A DNA stretch of 64,000 nucleotides from Kitasatospora albolonga (GTDB taxonomy: Bacteria > Actinomycetota > Actinomycetes > Streptomycetales > Streptomycetaceae). Under the pieces are notes generated by a model that ran no database searches, was not told the origin of the DNA, and saw nothing but the letters and a program-made list of their open reading frames with translations. Below, one piece after another: positions 1-8,860 of this stretch (within the stretch, counting starts at the first letter, position 1; each line of letters opens with the position of its first letter). A program made the position numbers and the translations under genes. Location of the stretch: the NCBI GenBank assembly GCA_002082585.1, contig CP020563.1:6814001-6878000 (forward strand), written 5' to 3'.

Positions 1-1187
1 GGGGAGAGGGAGGCGGCGAGCCGGTCGCCGAGGGCCCGGTTGCCGATCTGGTCGTGGGTCTGGGCGTAGCCGACGAAGCGGTGCGCGGGGGAGCGGGAGA
101 CGTCGACCGGGCGGCCGTGGACGCGGCCCCGGAAGCTGGAGTAGGTCCCGTTGTGGAAGAACGCGGAGGTCACCGTCTTGGCCAGGGCGGCGAGCGGGGC
201 CCGGGCGAAGTCCGCGTAGTAGCCCTGGGACTCGCCGGTGAGCGCGGTGTGCAGGGCGTGGTGGAAGTCGTCGTTCCACTGGGCGTGCAGCCCGAGGCCG
301 CCCGCCGTGCGCGGGGTGGTGGTGCGCGGGTCGCAGAGGTCGGACTCGGCGATCAGCCCCAGCGGGCGCCCCAGCTCCACCGCCAGCGCGTCGACCGCCG
401 TCGACAGCTCCTCCAGGAAGGTGAGCGCCCGGGTGTCGGCGAGCGCGTGCACCGCGTCGAGCCGCAGCCCGTCGAGCCGGTAGTCCCGCAGCCAGGCCAG
501 CGCGCTGCCGATCAAGAACGCCCGCACCTCGTCCGAGCCCGGGGCGTCCAGATTGACCGCCGCGCCCCACGGGGTGTGGTGGGTGTCGGTGAAGTACGGG
601 CCGAAGGCGGGCAGGTAGTTGCCGGACGGGCCCAGATGGTTGTGGACCACGTCCAGGACCACCCCGAGCCCCAGACCGTGTGCCGTGTCGACAAAGCGTT
701 TGAGTCCCTCAGGTCCGCCGTACGGCTCGTGCACCGCCCAGAGCGAGACGCCCTCGTACCCCCACCCGTTGACGCCCGGGAACGGGCAGACCGGCATCAG
801 CGACACATGGGTGATCCCCAGCTCCGCCAGATGGCCCAGCCGCGCCGCCGCCGCGTCGAACGTGCCCTCCGGGGTGTACGTCCCCACGTGCAGCTCGTAC
901 AGGACCGCGCGGTTCAGCCGCCGCCCCGCCCACCCGTTGCGCCAGGCGTACGCCCCCTGGTCGACCACCGCGCTCGGACCGTCCGGCCCGTCCGGCTGGC
1001 GCCGCGCACGGGGGTCCGGCAGCAGCGGCCCGTCGTCCACCCGGAACCCGTAACGGTCCCCGTCCACCGCCTCCGCCTCCGCGCTCCACCACCCCTCCCG
1101 CAGCGGGTCGCGCTCCATCGGATACCGGACCTCCGCCGCCTCCAGCACGACCGTGTCCGCCTCGGGGGCCCACACCTCGAACCGCAT
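1..1187 (-). CDS. treZ: Malto-oligosyltrehalose trehalohydrolase, C-terminus beyond window
   Basis: TreZ releases trehalose from maltooligosyl-trehalose, the second step of the TreY/TreZ route from alpha-glucans. The reading frame opens with ATG at 1187 (MRFEVWAPEA) behind a GAGGAG ribosome site and stays open to base 1, giving about 395 of the usual ~580 residues. Visible GH13 features are the N-terminal glucan-binding beta domain, the VVLDVVHNH region, the nucleophile segment DGLRLDAVHAL, the acid segment LIAESDL and TAHDQ-like QTHDQIGN near the edge. Its partner treY lies about 11 kb away on the same strand, so the usual cluster is interrupted here. The gene is truncated only by the window. 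Confidence 0.93.
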   Translation of the reverse strand, partial: MRFEVWAPEADTVVLEAAEVRYPMERDPLREGWWSAEAEAVDGDRYGFRVDDGPLLPDPRARRQPDGPDGPSAVVDQGAYAWRNGWAGRRLNRAVLYELHVGTYTPEGTFDAAAARLGHLAELGITHVSLMPVCPFPGVNGWGYEGVSLWAVHEPYGGPEGLKRFVDTAHGLGLGVVLDVVHNHLGPSGNYLPAFGPYFTDTHHTPWGAAVNLDAPGSDEVRAFLIGSALAWLRDYRLDGLRLDAVHALADTRALTFLEELSTAVDALAVELGRPLGLIAESDLCDPRTTTPRTAGGLGLHAQWNDDFHHALHTALTGESQGYYADFARAPLAALAKTVTSAFFHNGTYSSFRGRVHGRPVDVSRSPAHRFVGYAQTHDQIGNRALGDRLAASLS

Positions 1188-1306
1188 CCACCACTCCTCG
1201 TCCGTACCGTCCGCCGCGTTCGTCACAGACCGTCAGGCCGCCCCGCCGTCCGGAGGCGGCTCCGCGCCCGGCTCACCACCATCCGTGACCGCCCGCCTCT
1301 AGAACC

Positions 1307-1321
1307 GGCCGGTCACCGGCC
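1307..1321. promoter_or_regulatory. 15-bp palindrome between treZ and GH1 genes
   Basis: GGCCGGT-C-ACCGGCC is a perfect inverted repeat in the 217-bp divergent spacer between treZ and the glucosidase gene. It could bind a dimeric regulator of either gene. No regulator is encoded next to it and no clear -35/-10 pair was recognised, so function is inference. Confidence 0.3.
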
Positions 1322-1404
1322 ATTAAGGTCTGGTCCTGATCATTGCCCGGTCGGCTCCCCGCTCATACAGGTTCCGTTCATCCGTACGGCTCATGGAGGC
1401 CGAG

Positions 1405-2793
1405 ATGCCCGTACCGCAGTTCCCGCCCGGCTTCCTCTGGGGAGCCTCCGCCTCCGCCTTCCAGACCGAAGGGGCGGTGGACACCGACGGGAAGGGCCCC
1501 TCGGGGTGGGACGCCTTCGCCGCGCGGCCCGGCCGGATCAAGGACGGCACCGACACCACCCGCGCCACCGGCTTCCACGCCCGCTACCGCGAGGACGTGG
1601 CCCTGCTCGCCGGGCTCGGCGCCGACGCGTTCCGGTTCTCCATCAGCTGGCCCCGCGTGGTCCCGGGCGGCAGCGGGGCCGTCAACGCGGACGGGCTCGA
1701 CTTCTACGACCGGCTCGTCGATGAGCTCTGCGCCCACGGCATCACCCCCGCCCCGACCCTCTACCACTGGGACACCCCGCTCCCGCTGGAGGAGGCGGGC
1801 GGCTGGCTCGACCGGGACACCGCCTACCGCTTCGCCGAGTACGCCGGGATCGTCGCCGAACGGCTCGCGGACCGGGTCCCCATGTGGATCACCATCAACG
1901 AACCCGCCGAGGTCACCCTTCTCGGCTACGCCCTGGGCGAGCACGCCCCCGGCCGCACCCTCCTCTTCGACGCCCTGCCCGCCGCCCACCACCAGCTCCT
2001 CGCCCACGGCCTCGCCGTCCGGGCCCTGCGCGCGGCGGGCGCCGACAACATCGGCGCGGCCTTCTCCCACGCCCCGGTCTGGACGGCGGGGGACTCGGAC
2101 GAGGACCGCTTCGGCGCCGAGCTGTACGACACCCTCACCAACTGGCTCTTCGCCGACCCCGTCCTCACCGGCCGCTACCCGGACGACGGCCTCGCCGCCC
2201 TGATGCCCGGGCCGGTGACGGACGACCTCAAGGTCATCTCGACCCCGCTCGACTGGTACGGCGTCAACTACTACAACCCCACCCTCGTCGGCGCGCCCCG
2301 GCCGGAGGCCCTGGAGAGCTACTCCGGTTTCACGATGCCCGCCGGACTCCCCTTCGGCATCAGGGAGATCGAGGGGTACGAGAAGACCGGCTTCGGCTGG
2401 CCCGTCGTCCCCGAGGGGCTGACCGAGATCCTCACCCTGCTGCACCGCCGCTACGGCGACCGCCTCCCCCCGGTCCACATCACCGAGAACGGCTGCGCCC
2501 TGGCCGAACCGCACGCCGACGACCGCCGGATCGCCTACCTGGAGAGCCACCTCACCGCCCTGCGCGCGGCGATGGACGCGGGGGTCGACGTACGCGGCTA
2601 CTTCACCTGGTCGCTCACCGACAACGTGGAGTGGACGGAAGGAGCCTCACAGCGGTTCGGCCTGGTCCACATCGACTACGAGACCCTCACCCGTACGCCG
2701 AAAGCCTCGTACGGCTGGTACCGCGAGCTGATCAGAGCGCAGAAGTCGCAGATCCGGGCGGGAGAAAGGGCTTACGCACAGCCCTCCGAATGA
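1405..2793 (+). CDS. GH1 family beta-glucosidase
   Basis: Retaining glycoside hydrolase of family 1, expected to cleave beta-linked glucosides or related disaccharides in the cytoplasm (no signal peptide). It has the N-terminal signature FLWGASASAFQTEGA, the acid/base motif TINEP at about residue 165, and the nucleophile motif ITENG at about residue 357; 462 residues is normal for the family. I chose ATG 1405 because GGAGG lies 5 bases upstream; ATG 1393 would add four residues. Its stop overlaps the start of the GH29 gene (ATGA), indicating an operon for glycan breakdown. The substrate cannot be read from sequence. Confidence 0.93.
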   Translation: MPVPQFPPGFLWGASASAFQTEGAVDTDGKGPSGWDAFAARPGRIKDGTDTTRATGFHARYREDVALLAGLGADAFRFSISWPRVVPGGSGAVNADGLDFYDRLVDELCAHGITPAPTLYHWDTPLPLEEAGGWLDRDTAYRFAEYAGIVAERLADRVPMWITINEPAEVTLLGYALGEHAPGRTLLFDALPAAHHQLLAHGLAVRALRAAGADNIGAAFSHAPVWTAGDSDEDRFGAELYDTLTNWLFADPVLTGRYPDDGLAALMPGPVTDDLKVISTPLDWYGVNYYNPTLVGAPRPEALESYSGFTMPAGLPFGIREIEGYEKTGFGWPVVPEGLTEILTLLHRRYGDRLPPVHITENGCALAEPHADDRRIAYLESHLTALRAAMDAGVDVRGYFTWSLTDNVEWTEGASQRFGLVHIDYETLTRTPKASYGWYRELIRAQKSQIRAGERAYAQPSE

Positions 2794-3917
2794 TCAATAC
2801 TCCCGCCATGGTCGCTTCATGGTGGTCCCGGGCCCGGCTGGGGATCTTCGTACACTGGACGCCCGCCTCCGTCCCCGGCTGGGCCCCGCCCCATCTGCCG
2901 CCGGACGAACTCCCGGCGGCGGGGAGGCGTGCGCCGCTCGGCTGGACCCCGTACGCGGAGTGGTACGAGAACTCCCTCCGCTTCCCCGGCTCCCCGACCG
3001 CCGCCCACCACCGCGCCACCTACGGCACCCGCCCCTACACCGACTTCGGCCGGGACTTCGAGGACGGGCTGAGCGGCTGGGACCCGGCCGCCTGGGCGCG
3101 CTCCTTCCGGGCGGCGGGCGCCGGGTACGCGGTGCTGGTCACCAAGCACCACGACGGCTTCTGCCTCTGGCCCTCGCGGACCGCCAACCCCCGCCGCCCC
3201 GGCTGGCACACCACGCGGGACGTGGTCGGGGAGTTCGCCGAAGCCGTACGGGCCGAGGGCCTGCGGTTCGGCGTCTACTACTCCGGCGGGCTCGACTGGA
3301 CCTTCGACGACCGGCCCATCGGCACCGCCGCCGACATGTTCTCGGCCGTCCCGCGCGGAAGCTACCCCGCGTATGCCGACGCGCAGATGAGAGAGCTGAT
3401 CCGGCGCTACCGCCCCGACATCCTCTGGAACGACATCGCCTGGCCGGCCTCCGCCGCCGAGATCCGCTCCCTCACCGACTACTACCGCTTCACCGTCCCG
3501 CACGGCGTGGTCAACGACCGCCTGCTGCCGTACGCCCCGCACTGGCGGACCCTGACCCTGCCCGGCGCGCGGTCCCTCCACAACTGGTGGGACCGGCGCA
3601 CGGTGGCGCGGGGCGAGGGCTTCATGCCGCGCACCCCGCCGGACTTCGACTTCCGTACGCCGGAGTACGCCCGGTACACCGGCTCCGACCCGTACGAGAT
3701 CACCCGGGGCATCGACCACAGCTTCGGCTACAACCGCAACTCCCCGCCCGACGCCTTCATCGGCCGTACCGCGCTGAGTGCCCTCGTCCGCGACACGGCG
3801 GCCGACGGCGGGAACCTGCTGCTCAACGTGGGGCCGCGCGGCGAGGACGCGACGATCCCCGCCGAGCAGCGACTGCGCCTGGAGTGGCTGGCCGAGGACG
3901 CGGCGCGGGCGGGGTAG
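2790..3917 (+). CDS. GH29 alpha-L-fucosidase
   Basis: Family 29 retaining alpha-L-fucosidase of 375 residues. Characteristic segments are WWSRARLGIFVHW near the N-terminus, VLVTKHHDGFCLWPS, GVYYSGGLDW, DILWNDIAWP (Asp of the WND motif is the family nucleophile) and NLLLNVGPRGED at the C-terminus. There is no signal peptide, so it probably works inside the cell on imported fucosylated oligosaccharides. The start at 2790 overlaps the GH1 stop as ATGA; ATG 2808 is an alternative. Neither start has a strong ribosome site, which fits translational coupling. It lacks the C-terminal beta-sandwich found in longer homologues. Confidence 0.9.
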   Translation: MINTPAMVASWWSRARLGIFVHWTPASVPGWAPPHLPPDELPAAGRRAPLGWTPYAEWYENSLRFPGSPTAAHHRATYGTRPYTDFGRDFEDGLSGWDPAAWARSFRAAGAGYAVLVTKHHDGFCLWPSRTANPRRPGWHTTRDVVGEFAEAVRAEGLRFGVYYSGGLDWTFDDRPIGTAADMFSAVPRGSYPAYADAQMRELIRRYRPDILWNDIAWPASAAEIRSLTDYYRFTVPHGVVNDRLLPYAPHWRTLTLPGARSLHNWWDRRTVARGEGFMPRTPPDFDFRTPEYARYTGSDPYEITRGIDHSFGYNRNSPPDAFIGRTALSALVRDTAADGGNLLLNVGPRGEDATIPAEQRLRLEWLAEDAARAG

Positions 3918-3927
3918 GACGCAGGGC

Positions 3928-3949
3928 TTCCCTGTCCCGGGGCAGGGAA
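3928..3949 (+). terminator. Small hairpin after the GH1-GH29 operon
   Basis: TTCCCTG and CAGGGAA form a 7-bp stem around a TCCCGGGG loop, starting 11 bases after the fucosidase stop. There is no T-run. It is a weak terminator candidate. Confidence 0.35.
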
Positions 3950-4056
3950 CTGGCTTCCCGTCATATGGCCTCAGTTGCCCAGTAGTCGGACGGCGCTTGT
4001 CAGGAAGAGGTCCAGACCATACTTTCCAGCCAAGTGATCAACGGGAGGACACCTCG

Positions 4057-6198
4057 ATGGCGATCGACATCAAGTCGCGCTGGGCATGGGCGAGATACGC
4101 GGCAGGAACGAATCGCGGGCTACTGCTCGCCGCCGACCTGGAACGGCAGAACCCCTCCTGGACCCACGACGACCTGGTGACGAAGACGGTGGCGTGGATC
4201 GCCGCTCCCTCGCCGTCGATCGGGAGGCTGTGGACGCCCTACCGGGGAGGCGTGTTCATCCACCACGCCGGACGGGGAAGCTTCACCCCGGGGTCCGAGG
4301 AGGACTGCCTCAGGCGCATCGGCGACATCTGGCACGACCACTACGAGAAGTTCGAGGGCGACATCGCCTACAACTTCATGGTCTGCCGGCACGGCATCAT
4401 CTATACCGGCCGTGGATACCAGCGCGGTGAGGCCAACGGCGGCTCGGCTCCGCCCACTTCGACCACAGGGAAGGGTGAGGTCTGGGTCCCGGGGGAGGGA
4501 GCCGTCGGGCGTAACTCTGGCTTCTACTCCATCCTCGGGATCATCCACGAGCGGGACCAGCCGACCTCGGCCATGCTGGACGCGATGAAGCGGCTCATCG
4601 GCCATCTGCGGGGGCCGGACGTGTCCCCCACCCGGAGGGCGGGGGCGCAGATCTTCCCCCACCGGCACGGCTACGACACCGTGTGCCCGGGGAACATCAC
4701 CCCGTACGCGCAGAACGGTTCACGGATCGACCCCGGCGGGTCGTCCGCGGCCCCGACACTGTCGATCATCCCGCGGATGCAGTGGGCCGCCCGCCCGCCG
4801 CGGACCGTCACCGACGTCGAACTCTCCGCCCGGACCGGCTTCGCCGTCCACTACTCGGCCGGACCGCCGACCCAGAGCATCCGGGCGATCCAGAACTACC
4901 ACATGGACGGCCGCGGCTGGCCGGACATCGGCTACAACTTCCTCGTCGACCGGGCGGGCCGCATCTACGAGGGGCGGGGGTGGACCGCCGTCGGCGCCCA
5001 CGCCACGGGCTACAACACCAGCCACATCGGCGTCTGCTTCATCGGCAGCGACGGCGACGCCACCCCGCACGCCAAGGCCGCGATCCGCGCCCTCTACTAC
5101 CAAGCGAGACATCTGACCGGCAAGGGACTCGCCGCCACCTACCACGGGGCGATCGGGTCCACCGCCTGCCCCGGCGCCGACCTGCGCAACTGGGTCCTCG
5201 GCGGCATGGAGGCCGCCGACATCCCGATCGGCGGGGGCGGCGGACCGGCCACCGGCACCACGGGAGAGACCTCCGTCCGCTCGATCACCGCCCAGCAGCG
5301 CGCCGTCAACTTCCTCGGCCACCTGCCCTCGCTCGACCTCGACGGCTCCTTCGGCCCGCTCACCCTGGCCGGGGTGAAGTGGGCCCAGCGGAAGATCGGC
5401 GTGGCGGACGACGGCCTCTGGGGGCCGCTGACCGAGGCCGCCTACATCGCGCACATCGGCCCCGGCCGCCCCGGCGGCGGTGTCATCGCCTACCGGTCCG
5501 TCATGGCGCAGCAGCACGCGGTCAACCGGCTCGGCTATACACCGAAGCTCGAACTGGACGACAGCTTCGGTCCGTTGACCCTGGCCGGGGTGAAGTGGCT
5601 CCAGCGGAGGATCGGCGTCGACCCGGACGGCAACTGGGGGCCCGCCACCGAGAAAGCCTTCCTCGCCCACACCGGTGACACGGCGAGCAGCGGCGGCGGT
5701 GGCATCACCACCATCCGGCCCGTGGTCTCCCAGCAGTACGCCGTGAACTCCCTCGGCCACACACCCCCGTTGGACCTGGACGGCTCCTTCGGCCCGCTCA
5801 CCGAGGCCGGGGTGAAGTGGCTCCAGCGGAAGATCGGCGTCGACCCCGACGGCATGTGGGGACCCGCCACGGAGACCGCGTACGGGCGGTGGAACGACGG
5901 CGAACGCCTGGAGCTGGACGGCAACTTCGGCCCCGCCACCATCGCCGCCACCCAGCGCGCGATCGGCGTCACCCCCGACGGCAGCTTCGGCCCCGCGACC
6001 AAGCGCGCCTTCCAGCGCCACCTCAACACCTGGGCCTCCGCCGGACTGGTCATCGACGGCTCCACCGGACCGGCCACCGTGAAGGCCCTGCAACGCCACC
6101 TCAACACAATGATCCGGGCCGGACTCGACCTCGACGGTTCCTGGGGCCCGGGCACCACCCGCGCCCTTCAGTCGGCACTCAACCAGGAGAAGTTCTGA
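4057..6198 (+). CDS. Double PGRP/amidase protein with peptidoglycan-binding repeats, no signal peptide
   Basis: A 713-residue putative N-acetylmuramoyl-L-alanine amidase. Two amidase-2/PGRP-type domains are seen, at about residues 60-225 and 240-385. Each keeps the His...His...Cys zinc-ligand pattern (IHHAGRG with FPHRHGYDTVCPG; VHYSAGP with YHGAIGSTACPG). After a Gly-rich linker come three near-identical peptidoglycan-binding repeats with the pattern LDGSFGPLTLAGVKW...GVDPDG.WGPATE, then three shorter half-repeats to the C-terminus. The start ATG 4057 has GGGAGG upstream. The N-terminus MAIDIKSRWAWARYA has no Sec or Tat signal, so export must be non-classical or need lysis. The stop overlaps the PhoX-like gene (ATGA). 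Confidence 0.85.
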   Translation: MAIDIKSRWAWARYAAGTNRGLLLAADLERQNPSWTHDDLVTKTVAWIAAPSPSIGRLWTPYRGGVFIHHAGRGSFTPGSEEDCLRRIGDIWHDHYEKFEGDIAYNFMVCRHGIIYTGRGYQRGEANGGSAPPTSTTGKGEVWVPGEGAVGRNSGFYSILGIIHERDQPTSAMLDAMKRLIGHLRGPDVSPTRRAGAQIFPHRHGYDTVCPGNITPYAQNGSRIDPGGSSAAPTLSIIPRMQWAARPPRTVTDVELSARTGFAVHYSAGPPTQSIRAIQNYHMDGRGWPDIGYNFLVDRAGRIYEGRGWTAVGAHATGYNTSHIGVCFIGSDGDATPHAKAAIRALYYQARHLTGKGLAATYHGAIGSTACPGADLRNWVLGGMEAADIPIGGGGGPATGTTGETSVRSITAQQRAVNFLGHLPSLDLDGSFGPLTLAGVKWAQRKIGVADDGLWGPLTEAAYIAHIGPGRPGGGVIAYRSVMAQQHAVNRLGYTPKLELDDSFGPLTLAGVKWLQRRIGVDPDGNWGPATEKAFLAHTGDTASSGGGGITTIRPVVSQQYAVNSLGHTPPLDLDGSFGPLTEAGVKWLQRKIGVDPDGMWGPATETAYGRWNDGERLELDGNFGPATIAATQRAIGVTPDGSFGPATKRAFQRHLNTWASAGLVIDGSTGPATVKALQRHLNTMIRAGLDLDGSWGPGTTRALQSALNQEKF

Positions 6199-8087
6199 TG
6201 GGACGCGACACGGACAGAACGCTCCCGGCGGTTCCGGTGACTTCGGCGACTTTGGCACCTGAGGTGAGTGGACCCGCCGGGGCATCGCGGCGCTCCCTCC
6301 TCGTGGGCGGCGCGCTGCTCGCCGCCGGACTGCTCACCTCCGGCTCCCCGGCCGCCCTCGCCGCGCCCCGGTACGAGGCCGCCCGCACCGGGGCCGGTGC
6401 CGGAGCCGCCGCCCGTACCGTCTTCCGGCCCGTGCCCGTGGCGCGCGCCGACGAACTCGTGGTGCCGAAGGGGTACGTGGCCGATGTCATCGCCCGCTGG
6501 GGCGACCCCGTACGGAGCTCGGCGCCCCGTCGCGGGACCGCCCCCGCCACCCCCGCCGAGCAGGCGGAGCAAATCGGCAGCCACCACCACGGCGTGCACG
6601 TCGTGCCCCTCGCCCCGGGCCCCGGCGGCGAGCGGCGCGGCCTGCTGGTCCTCGCCCACGAGTCCGCCGACGAACTCCCCGCGGCGGCCCCGCCCGCGAC
6701 GGCCATGGCGGCCCAGGGGCTGACCGTCGTGGCCGTCGCCTCCGGTCCGCACGACGGCGGAGCCTGGCGCACCGTCGCCTCCCCGCTCAACCGGCGGATC
6801 ACCGCCACCACCCCCGTCCGCCTCACCGGACCGGCCGCCGCGACCGGTGCGGGCTCCGGGACTCGTACGAGCGGCGCCCGGGGTGTCGTGGCGCCGGGGG
6901 CCCTCGGTGTCACGCCCTGGGGGACCGTGCTCGCCGCCGAGGAGAACGCCAACGCCTTCTTCGGCACCGACGACCCCGCGTGGCGGCGCTCCGAGACCGA
7001 CGTCCGCCACGGGTTCTCCGCCACCGGTTTCGGCCGCCCCTGGCACACCGAGGACCCCCGCTTCGACCTGGCCTCCGACCGGGCCCGCCCGGAACACTTC
7101 GGCTGGATCGTGGAGGTGGACCCGCACGACCCCGCGTCGGTCCCGGCCAAGCGGACGGCCCTCGGCCGCTTCCCGCACGGCAGTGCCACCGTCTCCGAGG
7201 CGGACGGCCGGATCATCGTCCACACCACGGACGCCGAGGACGGCGAGTACGCCTACCGGTTCACCGGCTCCGCGCCCTGGCGCCGACTCCGGGCCGAGGG
7301 TCTCGACCCGCTGGACCACGGCACCCTGGAGGTGGCCAGGCTCGCGGCGGACGGCACCGGCGAGTGGATTCCGCTCACCCACGGCTCGGGCCCGCTGACC
7401 CCGGCGAACGGCTGGCGCGACCAGGCCGACATCCTGGTGCGCGCCCGGCTCGCGGCCGACGCGGTCGGCGCCACCCCGCTGGCCCGCCCGGAACGGATCG
7501 CCGTCCACCCCACCACGGCCGACGTCTACCTCGCCCTGGCGGGCGGAGTCGCGGGCGGCGGCTGCGGAGCAGGCGGGGCGGACGGCTGCGCGCCGGGCGC
7601 CTCGCCGCACGGCGGTGTCGTACGGCTGCGCCCCGCACCGGACGGCCCGGCGGCGGCCCGGGACTTCTCCTGGGAGACCTTCCTCACCGGGAACGACCCA
7701 CGGGCGACCCCGGAGGGCGCCTTCGCCCACCCCAAGGGCCTCTGGTTCGACGCCTCCGGAGTGCTGTGGATCTCCACCGGCATCCCCGGCCGCCTGCTGG
7801 GCGGTGGGGACGGGCCGGTCGGACGCCTCGGCAACAACGCGCTGCTGGCGGCCGATCCGGAGACCGGTGAGGTACGCCGGTTCCTCACCGCACCGAGGGG
7901 AGCCGAGGTCACCGGGGTGGCCGCGTCGGCGGACGGGGCCACCCTGTTCGTCAACATCCAGCACCCCGGCCGCCGTACGGCGACGGCGGCCCCGGACCGC
8001 GAGCGCCCCGGCGCGGTGAGCACCTGGCCGGACCGCACACCGGACGGGCCTCCCCGCTCGGCGACCGTGGCGGTACGGCGGGCGTAG
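6198..8087 (+). CDS. PhoX-like DUF839 protein, Tat-exported
   Basis: A 629-residue PhoX/DUF839-family protein; PhoX relatives are calcium- and iron-dependent alkaline phosphatases outside the cytoplasm. The N-terminus carries SRRSLLVGGALLAAGLL, a twin-arginine signal, with likely cleavage after ALA near residue 52. Family segments include LVVPKGYVADVIARWGDPV, an FGTDDPAW loop, RFPHGSATVS and LWISTGIPG before the C-terminal propeller blades. The ATG overlaps the stop of the amidase gene (ATGA), so the two are probably co-translated, linking a wall hydrolase to a secreted phosphatase. Phosphatase activity is inferred from the family only. Confidence 0.82.
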   Translation: MGRDTDRTLPAVPVTSATLAPEVSGPAGASRRSLLVGGALLAAGLLTSGSPAALAAPRYEAARTGAGAGAAARTVFRPVPVARADELVVPKGYVADVIARWGDPVRSSAPRRGTAPATPAEQAEQIGSHHHGVHVVPLAPGPGGERRGLLVLAHESADELPAAAPPATAMAAQGLTVVAVASGPHDGGAWRTVASPLNRRITATTPVRLTGPAAATGAGSGTRTSGARGVVAPGALGVTPWGTVLAAEENANAFFGTDDPAWRRSETDVRHGFSATGFGRPWHTEDPRFDLASDRARPEHFGWIVEVDPHDPASVPAKRTALGRFPHGSATVSEADGRIIVHTTDAEDGEYAYRFTGSAPWRRLRAEGLDPLDHGTLEVARLAADGTGEWIPLTHGSGPLTPANGWRDQADILVRARLAADAVGATPLARPERIAVHPTTADVYLALAGGVAGGGCGAGGADGCAPGASPHGGVVRLRPAPDGPAAARDFSWETFLTGNDPRATPEGAFAHPKGLWFDASGVLWISTGIPGRLLGGGDGPVGRLGNNALLAADPETGEVRRFLTAPRGAEVTGVAASADGATLFVNIQHPGRRTATAAPDRERPGAVSTWPDRTPDGPPRSATVAVRRA

Positions 8088-8186
8088 GGCCTTTCGGCCG
8101 TGGCCGCCGGGTCCCGGGACCCGGCGGCCGGACCGCCCCCGCCGGAGCCTGGCGCAGGTCAGCCCGGGCGGGAAGCGGGCTTGTTC

Positions 8187-8216
8187 TGGACACCTCGGCC
8201 CCCTCGGCCCGACAAT
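8187..8216 (+). promoter_or_regulatory. Sigma70-type promoter for a leaderless FHA mRNA
   Basis: TGGACA (8187-8192) and GACAAT (8211-8216) are spaced by 18 bases and resemble vegetative -35/-10 boxes. A start point about 7 bases downstream would coincide with the GTG at 8224, so the transcript would be leaderless. No Shine-Dalgarno sequence precedes that GTG. Confidence 0.5.
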
Positions 8217-8223
8217 CGTCGGT

Positions 8224-8790
8224 GTGACGTCCTCTCCCGAGTCCCACACGTATCCCGCGCGGCTGTCGGACGCCCAGCGCGACCGTGTCCTCGGCGTGCT
8301 CAGAGAGGGTGCCGCACAGGGCAAGCTGTCGCACGACACCTTCATGCGGCGCATGGAGCTCGCCCTCGTCGCCCGCCGCCCCGAGGAGCTGGCGGCCCTC
8401 ACCTCCGACCTGGACGGCGGCAGCCGCTTCTCGCAGGGCCTCGTCCGCGCGGTCGGCGGGATATCCGCCTTTCCGGGACGGCTCCGCCGGGCCTGGCAGA
8501 CCGAACGGCTCCCGAAGCTGCTGCTGCCCGCCCCGAGCCCGTATCCGCTGCTCATCGGCCGCGACCCGGGCAACGGGCTGCGCCTCAACCACGAGACGGT
8601 CTCCCGGCTGCACGCCGAACTCACCCTCCAGAACGGCCGCTGGGTCCTGCGCGACCTCGGCTCCACCAACGGCACCTGTGTCAACGGCCAGCGGCTCGTC
8701 GGCTCCCTCCCGGTGCGCGACGGCGACCAGGTGAGCTTCGGCCGGATGAGCTTCCGCCTGACCGCCCCGTCGCCGCGCCCGCCTGCCTGA
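8224..8790 (+). CDS. DUF1707-FHA domain protein
   Basis: 188 residues. An N-terminal DUF1707 domain (residues ~10-68, LSDAQRDRVLGVLREGA...KLSHDTF) is common in actinobacterial envelope and signalling proteins. It is followed by a forkhead-associated domain (~97-180) with the phosphothreonine-binding pattern GRDPGNGLRL...SRLHAEL...DLGSTNGT. It probably binds a partner phosphorylated by a Ser/Thr kinase. There is no membrane segment. The GTG start appears leaderless. It is convergent with the lipoamide dehydrogenase gene, 70 bases away. Confidence 0.88.
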   Translation: MTSSPESHTYPARLSDAQRDRVLGVLREGAAQGKLSHDTFMRRMELALVARRPEELAALTSDLDGGSRFSQGLVRAVGGISAFPGRLRRAWQTERLPKLLLPAPSPYPLLIGRDPGNGLRLNHETVSRLHAELTLQNGRWVLRDLGSTNGTCVNGQRLVGSLPVRDGDQVSFGRMSFRLTAPSPRPPA

Positions 8791-8860
8791 CTCCCCGTAT
8801 CCCCCGCGCCTTGCCTGTACTCTCCGCGTCCTTGGCGTCCCCCTGTCTCTCCGCCATCCG

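Noticed and set aside
54..1724. Long plus-strand ORF opposite treZ
   Set aside because: Mirror frame of a high-GC coding gene; Arg/Pro-rich composition without protein-like segments; treZ motifs are unambiguous on the other strand.
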